From Phialophora verrucosa (taxonomy: Eukaryota; Ascomycota; Eurotiomycetes; Chaetothyriales; Herpotrichiellaceae), in NCBI GenBank assembly GCA_002099365.1, contig MSED01000005.1, forward strand, positions 1,984,001 through 2,048,000: a DNA stretch of 64,000 nucleotides. Reading direction: 5' to 3'. The position numbers were made by a program, and so were the translations under genes. Of the stretch, positions 33,231 to 44,536 are shown one piece after another; the stretch's first letter is position 1, and the number at the start of each line of letters is the position of its first letter. The notes beneath the pieces are model-generated. The model was not told the DNA's origin, made no database searches, and worked only from the letters and a program-made list of their open reading frames with translations.

Positions 33231-34271
33231 ATGTCTGCCATTCGACCACTGAGAATGGCCGGCGTGGCCGCGATAGGAGCCACTGCTGGCTACTCGGCCT
33301 CTCATTACTGGAATACGACCTTTTTCCAATTCAGCCCAGTTCATGCCGAGGCGCCGCCTTCAGATGCTCAAGCGGCACTGAAGAAGATGGCATGGAAAGG
33401 CTTCACCGAGCTCAAGCTTGAAAAGGCCGAGATGGTCAACCACAATGTCAAGAGGTTGACTTTCGCTCTCCCTGACGACCAATCGATCACCGGGATTTCC
33501 CCAATCAGTATGTACAACACGACTCTTCAGTGTGAATGACAGCGGTTCTGACTTCGTTGCAGCGTCTCTCCTGACCAGACATACGCCTGAGGGTGGCTTC
33601 ATCCCGGTCTTCAGACCGTATACACCCGTGAGCGCCAATGGTAAGTTCCCTGTTCCAACGACGGAGACGGCTGAGCTGACAGGACCCCTGCAGACCAGCC
33701 CGGCTATGTCACGTTCATGGTCAAGAAATATCCCAACGGCAAGGGCTCGGGCAAGATGCACTCATTGAAACCTGGCGACTCAATGTTGTTCAAGCCTCTG
33801 CATGAATTCGACTACAAGCCCAATGAATATTCGGCCATGACATTCGTTGCCGGAGGCTCTGGCATCACCCCTATCTACCAACTCACTCGAGCTATCCTGG
33901 ATAATCCCGAAGACAAGACCAAGATCGCGCTCGTGTACGCCAACAACTCTGAAGAGGACATCCTTTTGAAGAATGAATTCGATGACCTCGCGCAGAAGTT
34001 CCCGGACCGATTCAACAGGACGTATGTCGTTAGCAAGACCACGCCCGAGAATGAAGGCACCTATCAGAAGGGCTACGTCACCAAAGCAATATTGAGCCAG
34101 GTGATGCCTCACAAGTTGAACGAACGGAATGTGAAGGTCCTGGTCAGCGGTCCTCCTCCGATGATCGAGGCTGTTGCTGGGGCCAAGGGCGGCTTCGGTT
34201 GGACACAGGGGAGTCTCGGGGGAATCCTCGGTGAACTGGGATACAGCAAGGAAGAGGTGCACAAATTCTAG
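33231..34271 (+). CDS. mcr1: NADH-cytochrome b5 reductase, mitochondrial MCR1 type
   Basis: Three exons: 33231-33507, 33563-33640, 33694-34271, with introns of 55 and 53 bases; 310 residues. The N-terminus has a short basic stretch then a hydrophobic anchor (AGVAAIGATAGYSASHYW), as in MCR1, which is imported into the mitochondrial outer membrane and intermembrane space. The FAD-binding motif RPYTPVS is at 110-116. The NADH-binding domain shows GGSGITPIYQL and the closing VSGPPPMIEAV segment where many relatives have CGPPPM. The enzyme moves electrons from NADH to cytochrome b5 or other one-electron acceptors, for example in ergosterol and fatty-acid metabolism and ascorbyl radical reduction. 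Both introns splice cleanly (PITSLLTRH and SANDQPGYV). Confidence 0.96.
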
Positions 34272-34902
34272 GTTGGGTGCAAACCGGGCTTATCATTCGA
34301 TGTGTATATTACTAGAATCGGGGGGATAGAACGCTCGCACGAGGCACCTGCGGCGAGTTAGATATAGAAGCCAAAGAGGCACGGGTTGTTGGGAGGCTAA
34401 ACAATCCCGTTCAGACCATCATCCACACCAATCGTGGCCAGCAGCGACCATCTGCCCGGCCGCGCTGCTGACTAATAACCGGCAACGTCGTCCGCCGCCG
34501 GAGCAAGCGGATCTGCGCTCAACCCCTCCAGCTTGCAACCTTTCCTGTTCCTGTTGCACCGCTCGACAGACTCACCACTCTCTTCTCGCCATCCCGAGCT
34601 TATCAGCGCACGCGGTTCTGCGTCTGCCCCATCCGTCGTCATCGCACTCAGGGCGAGCCAAACGATAACCCGGACGGCCGGGAATGGAAGGAACGGAGTG
34701 ACGGTCGTTTGGCCCATGTTGGAATTCATGTGAACGTGTCCGTGTCCGAGTCCGAGTCGCTGTGTGAGTGTCTTGCGAACGAAGCGTGACGTGCGCCTCC
34801 CGCACGCCGGCAGAATGCAAGCTTTCGGTAAGTCTATTCTGTTTCTTCCCTTGTACCTGGGACGGCGATGGACCTGGAAATGCATTTTCCCCTGCGGCCG
34901 CC
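34272..34902. other. Intergenic
   Basis: Only short frames. An upstream GTAAGT-containing ATG at about 34815 might mark a leader intron of the next gene; not firm. Confidence 0.45.
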
Positions 34903-36260
34903 ATGCTGCGAAAACAAGCTCTAATCAACCTCGCCTTCACAGTCCCCAAGAACAGAAAGGTATGAACCGTGCTGTGCCGTACTGGCTTGCGGCAACCCCA
35001 CCCCCACCCCATCCTCCTCCTCAACCACCCTTACTGACAAACGGGGCAATGTAGCCCAAGTTCGACCTCACGCTCCGCATCATCGACCTGACCAACATTC
35101 CACTGGTAACCGGTACGGCCACCGTGCGCTGGCACCTGTCCTCCTCCTCCACCGCCGATCACCGCGGCCGCACGCCCTCGGCCCCGATCTCTGAACACAA
35201 AGCAACATGGGAGTACGTCAAGACGATGCCTGTGCGGCTGACGATCGACAAGAACGGCAACCTCCAAGAGTGCGGCATCCACTTTGAAGTGCTGCAGGAG
35301 TTCCACGATGGCGGGCGCGGCGGGAGAGTCCACCTCGGGAACGTCAAGCTGAACCTCGCAGAATACACGCGAGTGCCTGACCTGGGCCCGGATCGGGATC
35401 CGCAGGACGAAGGTGAGGAGGAAGGCAGCATCACGCGGCGCTACCTCCTGCAAGACAGCAAGATCAACAGCACGCTGAAGATAGGCATCCTCATGCGCCA
35501 GACAGAAGGGGATATGAACTTCACCGCCCCGCCACTCAAATCCGCCATGGTGGTCGGTGGGATCGCGGGCGTGCTGACCACCGAGGCGGGCGTCCTGGGC
35601 GGCAGCGGCGGCGGCGAGGGCGACGACATCCCCAGCATCACGTCCAAGACGCGCGAGCTGTCCGAAGCTCAGGACATATATCGCCGAACCCTGGCCGCGA
35701 CATGGGCATGCCAGGCGGGCGAGCTCGCGCCGGACAAGCTGATCGAAAACCTCTTTGCCGGCGGGGACGGCGGGCGCCCGCCATCGTCGCCCAAGAAGTT
35801 CTCCGGCTCGCATCATCCCAACCCGGCGAGACTAGGCCGCCGGGAGGAGAGCATGAACAGCAGTTCGAGCGACGAACCGCGCCGACACCCGCACACGAAT
35901 CCTCAACCGCGCCACCCGTCGACCACGCCCCGTCCGAGTCACCTGACACCGCAGGCCTTCCTGACTCCGCAGATGGCGGTGCCGGGGTCAAATGCGCAAC
36001 CTCAGGGCCACAGACGCGGCGCCAGCAGAGACTCGATCACCCCCACTGCGTCGCCGAACCTGAACATGAACCTGTCCATACAGACTCCCGCGGGCAGTGG
36101 CGCCACCGGCGCGGTGAGCGGCCGGTCCAGCATCGATCAGCAGGTCCAGCAGAGTCAAGCGGAGCACGGGAACCGGCGGCGCGGGCAGGCCGCACAGCAA
36201 GAGTATACGGAATTCGAGCTGCGCGATGATCTGAGGAGTTGGAGTGTTCGCGTGCGGTGA
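34903..36260 (+). CDS. NT-C2 (EEIG1/EHBP1-type C2) domain protein
   Basis: Exon 1 34903-34959 (19 codons), intron 34960-35054 (GTATGA donor, TGTAG acceptor), exon 2 35055-36260; 420 residues. The N-terminal C2 domain spans about 5-160: KPKFDLTLRIIDLTNIPLV, a RWHL strand, the HKATWEY segment, GNVKLNLAEY and RRYLLQDSKINSTLKIGI. This matches the fungal EEIG1/Ehbp1 N-terminal C2 family, which binds membranes or cytoskeletal partners without calcium. The TFL-like middle GDMNFTAPPLKSAMVVGGIAG follows. Residues about 215-400 are basic and Ser/Pro-rich, likely disordered. Membrane or endocytic adaptor work is inferred from the family. The frame needs exon 1, because the ATGs inside exon 2 start mid-domain. 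Confidence 0.87.
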
Positions 36261-36973
36261 GCATAGAGGCCAGATTTTGATGATCATATGTGATGAAATG
36301 AGGCGAGGCTCGTTCAAGGAACCGCACCGCAACCGCAACCTCGGACAAAAGTGCATGTCTCACGAAAACCGGGGGCGGACAATGAGAGACGGGAGAGGGA
36401 GGCTCTCTTGGACCACCCGAAATGACCGTGCGAGGAAGGGGATGCCCACCGTATAAGAGTGTAGATACTGTAGATTCGACTATCCAGCCAAGTATACAGA
36501 GATCGCGTGACGGCGGGACGAGTTTTTCGAAATGGGAAAGCAGTAATAACAACAAGGCCCGACCTTCAGTCCAGTCGCAGGTCGTATAGAGGCGTGGTTG
36601 CGCGCCATTCCTAGTCAAAGTATATCAATGGCCACGGTACGGAGAACCAAGTACAGCGAGCAGGTAAGCAGGCAAGCAGGCAATCAAGCTAGAGTACAAT
36701 ATCGTGCATGGGTACCTCGTACATGGCCTAGGTACCGTAATAGTCGCGGCGATGGACCATCTACCTATCTACATATCCCATCTACGCATCCATGCATCCC
36801 AACGTCATGATCTTTCTTTACGTATCTGTAATGTACAGAGCAGAGAAGAAACGGTACGATTCCGTATTCCGTATTCCATGTACCATCGTATTAACTAAGG
36901 TATGGTATAGAGAGGCATAACCATATATTACACGGTACAGTCGGTACAATACACACAGTACACACAGTACCGT
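36261..36973. other. Convergent intergenic region rich in GTAC
   Basis: Between the NT-C2 gene (+) and SLS1 (-). From about 36630 to 36975 the sequence is unusually rich in GTAC/GGTACCGTA-like words. No gene seen. Confidence 0.5.
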
Positions 36974-39814
36974 TTAGGGACTCATTCTTGTGGAGCCTTC
37001 TGTCTTGAACGCGACTTTCGGCGTCGACTTGGTCTTCGCAATCATCTTTGGCTTCGACTTCGGCTTCAACTTCGACTGTTGACCCTTCTTTACGACTTTT
37101 GGTTTCAGCGCTTTCGCCTTGGCTTTGAGACCCGGGTCTGGGTCTTGTTTCGGTTTTAGCTTGGTGTCTCCCGCTTCCACCACCTTTCCCCCTTCGACCT
37201 CGATGTCGTCGTGCTCAAACTTCAAGTCAACCTCAAGCCCATGGTCGGCAGGATATCCAGGTTTCATGGGGTTGCCGCTCAACCGACCAGCTAAGCTCAG
37301 AGCTGCACCCACAAATGAAGGAAGATGCGGCTGCGGTAGCATCAGTGCAGGTGGGTGAAGGACTGGACTCTGGGCCAAACGAAGTTCTTGTCTGGTGTTG
37401 TCTGCGCCGGTGTAGGTGATATGGTCGAGGCAGAATTGTGCCAAGCTCGAGGGAGATTGCGTCGTCCTCTTTTTCTTATCTTTTGTCGTGTTAGGCGTAG
37501 GGGCCGAGCGAGCTGAGACCAACCGCGAATCAACGTCGACGACATCCACCGTGGCGAGGAGGTACTCTAGCTTAGTATCAGCCTGCGCGGAGTTTCTTTG
37601 CTTTGCTCGACCGGATTTTAGTTTCTTAGCAGCAGCGTGCACATTCCTCAGTGTCTGATGCAGCGGCAGGGTGACAAAGGGTAGAAACACCCAGTCGGAG
37701 GAGCCGGTCGACTGGGCGTGGCCGATGTAGCTGCGGAATGCGTTCATCAAGGATTGGATGACACCTGTGTCAACTGACCCAGGGTAAGCCAGGTCCTGCT
37801 TGAGCTGTCGTGTGAGGGCAATGTCGACGTCGTACTGTGGACATGAGACAGTCAAGTGATCTTCTTGATGAATGGCGGATATCCTAGCGATATCGAGGCG
37901 AGATCTCTTCCCATCCGTCTCTTCACCGGCAGTGACGAAGATTTCGAATCTAGGGAAGACGTTCGAACCTGGGTTCGATATGGGAGAGAGCTCCAGCCGC
38001 AATATGGCGCGGGCGCTGGCATCTATATCCTCGGACGATTGTTTAGGCCAAGGTTCCATCCTGGCAAGATGCTGTGCCAAGAATGGAGCTCCCCCGACGA
38101 AAAGCCTCCTTTCGCGGCCGTATGGTGATGTCGACGAGGCTGGAGCTTCCTCTTTTCTGACCCCGTCTGCGACGCCTTGGACTTGTGAAGGTCTTTCGGT
38201 GGAAGACTCAGCGGTTGCCAGAGTCGAGCTCTTGATCTGTAAGTCGCGGGGGTCACTTCCTCTAGCATCATCTCTTCTGGAAGACTTTCCCTCCGGTATC
38301 TCTGCCTGCTCCTGGCCATTCTCCGTCGCCAGATCTTCTTCGCCCTCAGTGACCACCTTGTTTTCGAAGTCAATAGGTTGTGGGATCTCCTGGACTAATG
38401 CTTGTCCGAAGTTCGCAGTGAGATCACAATAGAGCTCTTGTCTGCTGCCTGCTTTTCCAACATTGGCGATAGGTTTGAACGCGTCTCGCAAGCTTTGCAA
38501 GATCCGACCGAAAGAAGAACTGCCGCGGGTCCGATCGGGAGTCTGCAGGGTGACCCCAGATGAGACCAATCTCCGCCATTGGTACTGATGCAACAGCACA
38601 GGTAGTTCTGGGGGAGCAGGCACTGGCTGGAGGCCAGTTGTCAACTCGTCCATATCGGGCCAGACAACAGTCGGCTGCTGCAAATCATCCTCTATTGGGG
38701 CGGAGAGCAAGATCTCGCGGCGGGCTTGGTCAGCTGCACGAGGATTGTTCAGGTGAAGTAGTGTGATATTCTCCTTGTCCCAAGTGATGGTCAGTCCGTG
38801 GTATTTCCGCCGAAGTGACTTGAGGTAGCCATTAACGTAGTCCTCCCCGGCGCGATCCCGGTATAACAGTCCCAGAGGGCCTTGCAGTGGTATGCCGACC
38901 AAGGCGAGGTCCTTTGCGTAGCGAACAAGCTTCTGTAGCGCTTGGTTCGCATCGTGCTTGTGCCCCGTGGTCCTGATCCTGGATTGAGAAGGATAGACGT
39001 CAATCTGGACGTCATGTTCCTCTGCGATTCGCTTCAGCGGCTGCGTGGGGTGGGTGAGAAGGTGCTCTAGTTTGGCCTGCTCGTGTAGATTGAACGAGAA
39101 TTTGACCTTCTTCCCGGTCTTGTCAGGCGGTGTCAACGTCTCTTCGCGCATGGGAGTGATGAAACCCCAGACCTCCTCGGCCAAGTATCGGATGATGTCG
39201 TCCTTGCTGTGGTTCCTGCGCAGCGCCGGAGGCGACCCATGCTCGCCTTTCCGCAGACGGATGTACTTCTTCAACTGCGAGGTCTGGAACCCGGTCCTCA
39301 AGTTCCGCGTCAGCGTCTTCCACTCGTGCTTCTCCAGCTGCCCGCGCATTTTTCCAACCGAAAGGCGTATCTGCTCAATGTTTTCTGCCAACGTGGCACC
39401 GCTGAGCGGGACCTTTTCGGAGTCTAATGATTCCTGTAGTGTGGTTCCCACCCGTTCCGTTCGGTCACCCCTGGGCACCTGGGTTATCTTGCGATCTCTC
39501 AACGGCAGCAGGATGACTTCGGCGGGTTTGCCTAGGGAGTTGACGCCGAGTTGGGCAGTGGGATCGGGCTTCCACTTTCGCCAAAACTGTCGCTTGCCAC
39601 GCGGTCGGGGTTGGGACAGGCCTTCATCTTGAGGCTGGTGAAGGGGTGTGCCATTGTTGTCGTCGCCGTCGTCGTACTCGTCAAGTGCCGCTCGGCTTGG
39701 AGCTGCACTCTGCCATCGCCGAAGCACGCGGGCAGCGTGATGGGGGTTGTCACCGCGTAGATTTCTCTGGCATTGCAGACAGACGTAGGCCGACTTGGTC
39801 CCACGTGCTAACAT
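36974..39814 (-). CDS. sls1: SLS1-type mitochondrial inner-membrane regulator
   Basis: Single exon, 946 residues. The N-terminus is a mitochondrial presequence type (MLARGTKSAYVCLQCQRNLR, basic with a CxxC pair), then an RRWQSAAPSR-like cleavage area. The body fits the SLS family of fungal mitochondrial regulators: a helical section at about 140-225 (IRLSVGKMRGQLEKHEWKTL), then KH-like RNA-binding repeats around 230-410 (HEQAKLEHLLTHPTQPLKRIAEEHDVQIDV region) and a C-terminal beta-rich domain to about 850. In yeast, Sls1 is an inner-membrane matrix-side protein coordinating mitochondrial transcription and translation. The last 80 residues are a Lys/Pro-rich low-complexity tail (KPKSKPK units), which probably contacts RNA or DNA. 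Length is normal for the family in ascomycetes. Confidence 0.88.
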   Translation of the reverse strand: MLARGTKSAYVCLQCQRNLRGDNPHHAARVLRRWQSAAPSRAALDEYDDGDDNNGTPLHQPQDEGLSQPRPRGKRQFWRKWKPDPTAQLGVNSLGKPAEVILLPLRDRKITQVPRGDRTERVGTTLQESLDSEKVPLSGATLAENIEQIRLSVGKMRGQLEKHEWKTLTRNLRTGFQTSQLKKYIRLRKGEHGSPPALRRNHSKDDIIRYLAEEVWGFITPMREETLTPPDKTGKKVKFSFNLHEQAKLEHLLTHPTQPLKRIAEEHDVQIDVYPSQSRIRTTGHKHDANQALQKLVRYAKDLALVGIPLQGPLGLLYRDRAGEDYVNGYLKSLRRKYHGLTITWDKENITLLHLNNPRAADQARREILLSAPIEDDLQQPTVVWPDMDELTTGLQPVPAPPELPVLLHQYQWRRLVSSGVTLQTPDRTRGSSSFGRILQSLRDAFKPIANVGKAGSRQELYCDLTANFGQALVQEIPQPIDFENKVVTEGEEDLATENGQEQAEIPEGKSSRRDDARGSDPRDLQIKSSTLATAESSTERPSQVQGVADGVRKEEAPASSTSPYGRERRLFVGGAPFLAQHLARMEPWPKQSSEDIDASARAILRLELSPISNPGSNVFPRFEIFVTAGEETDGKRSRLDIARISAIHQEDHLTVSCPQYDVDIALTRQLKQDLAYPGSVDTGVIQSLMNAFRSYIGHAQSTGSSDWVFLPFVTLPLHQTLRNVHAAAKKLKSGRAKQRNSAQADTKLEYLLATVDVVDVDSRLVSARSAPTPNTTKDKKKRTTQSPSSLAQFCLDHITYTGADNTRQELRLAQSPVLHPPALMLPQPHLPSFVGAALSLAGRLSGNPMKPGYPADHGLEVDLKFEHDDIEVEGGKVVEAGDTKLKPKQDPDPGLKAKAKALKPKVVKKGQQSKLKPKSKPKMIAKTKSTPKVAFKTEGSTRMSP

Positions 39815-40569
39815 ATATCCCGGGCATCAGAAGCCACGATCAAGTTCTCGGTAGGGAAATGGACGTTCGATGAAGTGGACCTTGAATAGAAAGGTTAATA
39901 CTGGAGCCGCAGGAAAGGCTCCTTGGTGTTTGGCCTTCCTCGTCCATCTCCGCAAACTTGACACCAAAAGAAGGCCAAACACTGTTCGAGGCTCACGTGA
40001 TGCTCACCCCGAGCGTGCTGCTTTTAACCATTCACCTGCCTCACCTTCGCACTCACCTCCTTCACCTTCACGCTCACCCGTCAACCTGATCTGCTCCACC
40101 ATGCAGCGCCAACGAGGACCGAAATTTGATGGCGCTCCAAGAGTTCCCTTTTTGACGCCTCTTCGACTTTCGACTACTTTCTGATCCTCCTCCACCACCG
40201 CGATGGGCCAGCTGAACGAGCAGGAGCTTCCCGCGGACAAGCGACTACGTTGACTGCCGTTATCCTGTGTGGGATGCGACAAAGATAGCACTTGGGTGAA
40301 TCATACAGAATCAGAAGGTTATATTCTGTTGTGAGAATTGAAATTATTGCTGCGCAGCTGTGGCTCATTCGCGCATGTGTGCTGGAAAGGTGAGCTCCCA
40401 AAAGTGCTTTACAAAATTGACTTCCACCTTTCTGCCCTCGAAACCCGTCAATGAACCTCGAGCGATCGACTATCACCCCTGTTACCCATTACACATCTGC
40501 TAGGATGTGCTTCCCCAGCTGTCAATGGTTGTCCTTTCGGACGGTTTCGCTTGATGTTGTGAGAGGTAA
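39815..40569. other. Intergenic
   Basis: Upstream of SLS1 and downstream of the 16-Cys protein gene. A TCACCTTC/TCACC-rich imperfect repeat lies at 40040-40080. No gene supported. Confidence 0.5.
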
Positions 40570-41528
40570 TTACAAACAATGCCCAAGACACTCGGGAGGC
40601 TCGGTAGGAACACAGACTCCAAGACAGCAGCAATCTCCACACTGAGTGGCTGGGGGGAAACAAAAGAATTCTTCCGTGTTGGAATCGTTGGTTTTGCTTG
40701 AAGGGTTTGCTATCTTGTTAAGCGTCTTGAATTCTTCGATTTGATAGTTATAAATGTCACCCTGTAGTTTGAGACGTCAGCATGAGCATGATTCGAAAGT
40801 GGACAGCTTCAACACATAACATACTCTGAAGGCGGAAAGGACCAATGAGTTAGAGGACAAGGTAGAGAAGTCGACATAAGGTGAAAAGCGTTCAGACTCT
40901 GGGACGTCGAGTATGGTGCTCCTGCTACAAATCTGCTGGTTGATCCAATCTCTCGGTGGGTTTGGCAGGCACTTCGCGCATTTGCAAAGCTGGCACGAAT
41001 TTAGCATTCCTTGCAGCTCACATCCGCATGCTACCTGGCCTTTGCGCCACGTTGGGGGAACTCACCTTGTCTTTGGAAACGCATTGGAGAGCTGCGCCCG
41101 GATCTCCCGAGGCCAAGGCTCGGAAGAGGCATGGTAGAGACAAGGCTATAGTGCCAGCGCATTCGAGGATGCATGTCAAGTCCGATGTTGCTACATCGTC
41201 CGTGACATCTTTGTAGAACTCATTGCCAAAACGAGGCCCGACTGCACCAGGTGAGCTTCGTGAAAGGGAGTGCTTGCGATTGGATTTGCCCGGCAGGCTT
41301 ACCTAGCGTGAAAAGACCTTCTTCGACAACCGGATCAACGATTCCTTTTCTTGTTTTATCCGAGATAGGTATGAGACGCTGTTTGTCCTCTTTTTCCCAG
41401 GAGGGAGTGACAGGACCGACATCATCCATGTAGGATTGGACCGACACCTGGTACGGAGACACCTCGTGCGGCATGGCATTTGTCAAGGCCGCCGAGCCCA
41501 AGAATATCATTGTGAGCATGGACTTCAT
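40570..41528 (-). CDS. Secreted protein with 16 cysteines, four exons
   Basis: Exons 41528-41303, 41241-41066, 40989-40825 and 40761-40570; introns of 61, 76 and 63 bases, all GT-AG; the last has GTATGT, CTGAC and CTACAG. The sum is 759 bases, 252 residues, in frame throughout. Residues 1-18 are a signal peptide (MKSMLTMIFLGSAALTNA). Residues 19-75 are a polar, cysteine-free pro-region. Exons 2-4 hold 16 cysteines, including TCILEC, LCKCAKC and the dense end CGDCCCLGVC...CLGHC. An even number and clustering suggest eight disulfides. I do not recognise the family; effector or cell-wall protein are possibilities. The exons are short, so simple frame finding misses the gene. An in-frame ATG at 41576 would bury the signal peptide, so 41528 is preferred. 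Confidence 0.78.
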
Positions 41529-44500
41529 GTTGGTCACTATTTCTGGCTCAATGGGCGGTTGCAAGGAAGTTGCCATATTTCAGTCGAGTTCGAAAATACT
41601 GCTTGCTCTTATAGCTCCATGAGACGACTCAGGGATCCAAGCATTTGACTGACACATTACAAGAGGAGTGAATTTGGGGAATCTGACAGCGAGAGGTTCA
41701 CCAATCGCGTCACAAAATGCCGTTATTCCCTCGAAGTCTCATGCGTCGAAGTGGAGGTGGAGCAGTGGCTACTGCAGTGCGAAGACCTCTTCAGCTCAGC
41801 CTGGTGTCTAGCCATGGACTCCGCTTGCTCGAAATGGAAATGAAGGAAATCGAGACCGTCCATGTTTGCACGCAGGCTTGAAGATCTGGTCATCAGGTCA
41901 CTAGGTCAGTCCTGCCACCAAAATCTATTCCAGATTCGGTTGATGAGCTTTGATCTGTGCAGGTCGTGTTATGGAGTCCGTGGCAACTGCATACCTCCTG
42001 GGCAAGGCATCAGGCAGGCTCGGGTTGAGCCCAAGGTACGTTAAGTCTTGTGATAGAAATTGCGACACCTCCAGGCCAGACTGCGATGAGACATTCAAAC
42101 ACGACTCGTGGAAGTTGAGCAAAGCCCAACAAAACCTCATTCCGTTGGTGGTTGAGATTGAATCATGGTTGGAGCATCGAGGTGCAGGTCGTATCGATGT
42201 TGTCTCACAGGAGATTCGGCATTGAGGGCGCCACAGACCGCTAATATCAGCTGTTGGAAGTGCGCCATCGTGAATTGTCAGGCTTTCAACTGGCCGGGTA
42301 GAATGTGCTCAGGCTTGCGGAATCGTCCGTCACCAAAGACACACATACCAGGCTTTCTCCTTGCGTCCGGGGCCAGCGTCTGTTCAGCTGAAATGATCCT
42401 CGTCACAGGCAAACTCCTCGCATTCGACCAATAAGGAAGGAACCAGAACATCGTGCTCGCCCAATTGATGTAAACAACCCTAGGAAGGCATACTCCGAAG
42501 GTTGCCGTCTTGCATGGCATCTGTGCACAAGCGTTCAGCCACATCCACGATCAGCGCTGTTTCCTTCGAGGCGAGGACCGACAGTGCTGACTTAAGATAC
42601 TCTGCTTGATATTCAAGGAGCACCGTTCTGGGACTGTAGGAATGAGGTACCCGATCTCGATCGTTCTGGTCTTCTCCTCTTTTCTGCTGTATTAGAGCGC
42701 ATGAACAGTCCCTGCATTCGTGTCGCATTTTGCGGTCAGAAGCTTCGGGATTTAGGCTCGGTCTCCAACGTCACTCAAGTTCGCTTGTGATGCTGGCCGT
42801 TAGGCGAGAAAGCCTCGTCTTGATCGGAGGATGTTGTGCTAGTAAATTCTGCCATGTTAGAGTTTGCCATAGTCCCCGAACATGCGAATGTAAGTGGAAG
42901 GCAGATGAGCGGAACTACCCAGCCAAGTCGCAGTCGGTCGCCTAATTAGTCGTCAGTAGTCCTAGAATCGACGGATGTGAGAGGTAAGTACGCGGAGGAG
43001 CTGCAATTTAGGAAGCTGAGGATGTCAAGCGGAGCAAGCCACTTCATCTTCCCCGCGTTCAAATCTCTGGGATCACCCGCAAAACCGCGTGAACGTTACA
43101 CAAACTCCACATATCGCATGCAGAAGTCTCCTCAGCTCCGAGGGCTAGTGACGTGCTACCGTGCGATACTTGAATGTCTTTGCCTCTTTCTACCTGATGC
43201 GTCCAGAGCTAAGGAGTGGTGCGGTAAGAGCCTAAAAGTGATCCCCTTCAAGCGAAGCAAAGCTAGCCGGGCTGCTCCAACTGTCTTCGAGTGGGAGAGA
43301 GTGACGCAGGCACGTGTCAAGCTGTCCTTGAGGGATTGCCAGTGACAGATTCGATTTCAGTGGTCCAGAATAAAATGCAGCGATAATGTCAGTACCCCCG
43401 GATTCAGTGTCTTTCATGGTCAGGATGAGCGTCTAGGGATTTCGAAGGTCTCAGTCAAAAGAACAGAACGTTTTCACGGACCGTTTAAATGGCAGAGGCA
43501 AAGTGAAGGCAAAGTGAAAGCTAAGGAAGAGGGGAGTATATTGGCGCCAACAGATGAGTAGTAAGTAACTCACTTCGCTCATCTTCTTGTCCACCCAACG
43601 CCCGACGGATCGCAGGTCTTGGCACCTTGCTTTATTCTTCGAGCATTCGACATTCCTCTCCGCGTGCGGGTGGGTATGCTGAGTTCAGGAACAGGTGTGC
43701 AGACGTAGATAACGAGAGGAAGACAAAGGTATCGAAACAAGATGCCTCTTGGGCCGGCTTCTCAACCAAAGCGTCTCCCCAAACCCACTGTCATGCTGTG
43801 TTATCCTAAACTGTGAGACTTGTCAGGACAACCGTGAACTTTTTGCGATTGGCAAATAGCCAACAAATTGGCTTGACACAAAGAAGAACCCTTTTCACAA
43901 GATCAGGCTCGGTGCAAACATTGGGAGGAGAAACCGGGAAGTTGGCCCAAATCCGAAGGCACGAATCTGCGCAGCCTATCGTCCCGTCAGCGGCCTACCA
44001 TCGAGTGGCCTATCAACCACGTGTGACATATACTTCGCTACACCCAGTACGCCGTGTCTTGGTGTTTTGGCAGGATTGCTCGACACGAATCAGAGTTGTC
44101 TTTTACGGGTAAGCAACGCCGATTGGTGGACAGATACGTGAAGTACTTTTTGCATGCAAGGGAAAATTGATGATCAATCTCCGTGGTACATGTTTTGAAC
44201 TAATAGTCGTCAATTGCAGTTGCCATTCAATAAATTATCCGTGTGTGGTAAAACAACAGGAATGAAGCCCAGAAGACGTCGCTTTGCCAAGCCTTCAGCG
44301 CAAGCTTTCACGTGACTTCACGTGACCCTATCACTCCCTCTACTCGTATGCCAACACAAGGTTCCAGAGCCTTATGAAGACGGATGGCACGTATTCGTAT
44401 GTTGAATGCGGCTTGCCATTGATAACACTGCATAGCCAACTGGGAAAGCGTGAGACATTCCATCGCGACACACATACAATCTCCCTCAGCCTCGCAGCAA

Positions 44501-44536
44501 TGACTACTCTCCGTACAGTTTGCCTGGGCCCACTCT
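41529..44536. other. Three kilobases without a convincing gene
   Basis: Frames at 41950-42225 (+) and 42480-42728 (-) have locally protein-like composition with clustered Cys, but I could not join them to an ATG-bearing, spliced gene. They may be relics. Two tandem TTCACGTGAC units are at 44307-44326. Nothing else stands out. Confidence 0.45.

Noticed and set aside
35031..35816. Minus-strand frame of 261 codons
   Set aside because: Antisense to the NT-C2 domain gene; GC-rich third positions leave the opposite strand open.
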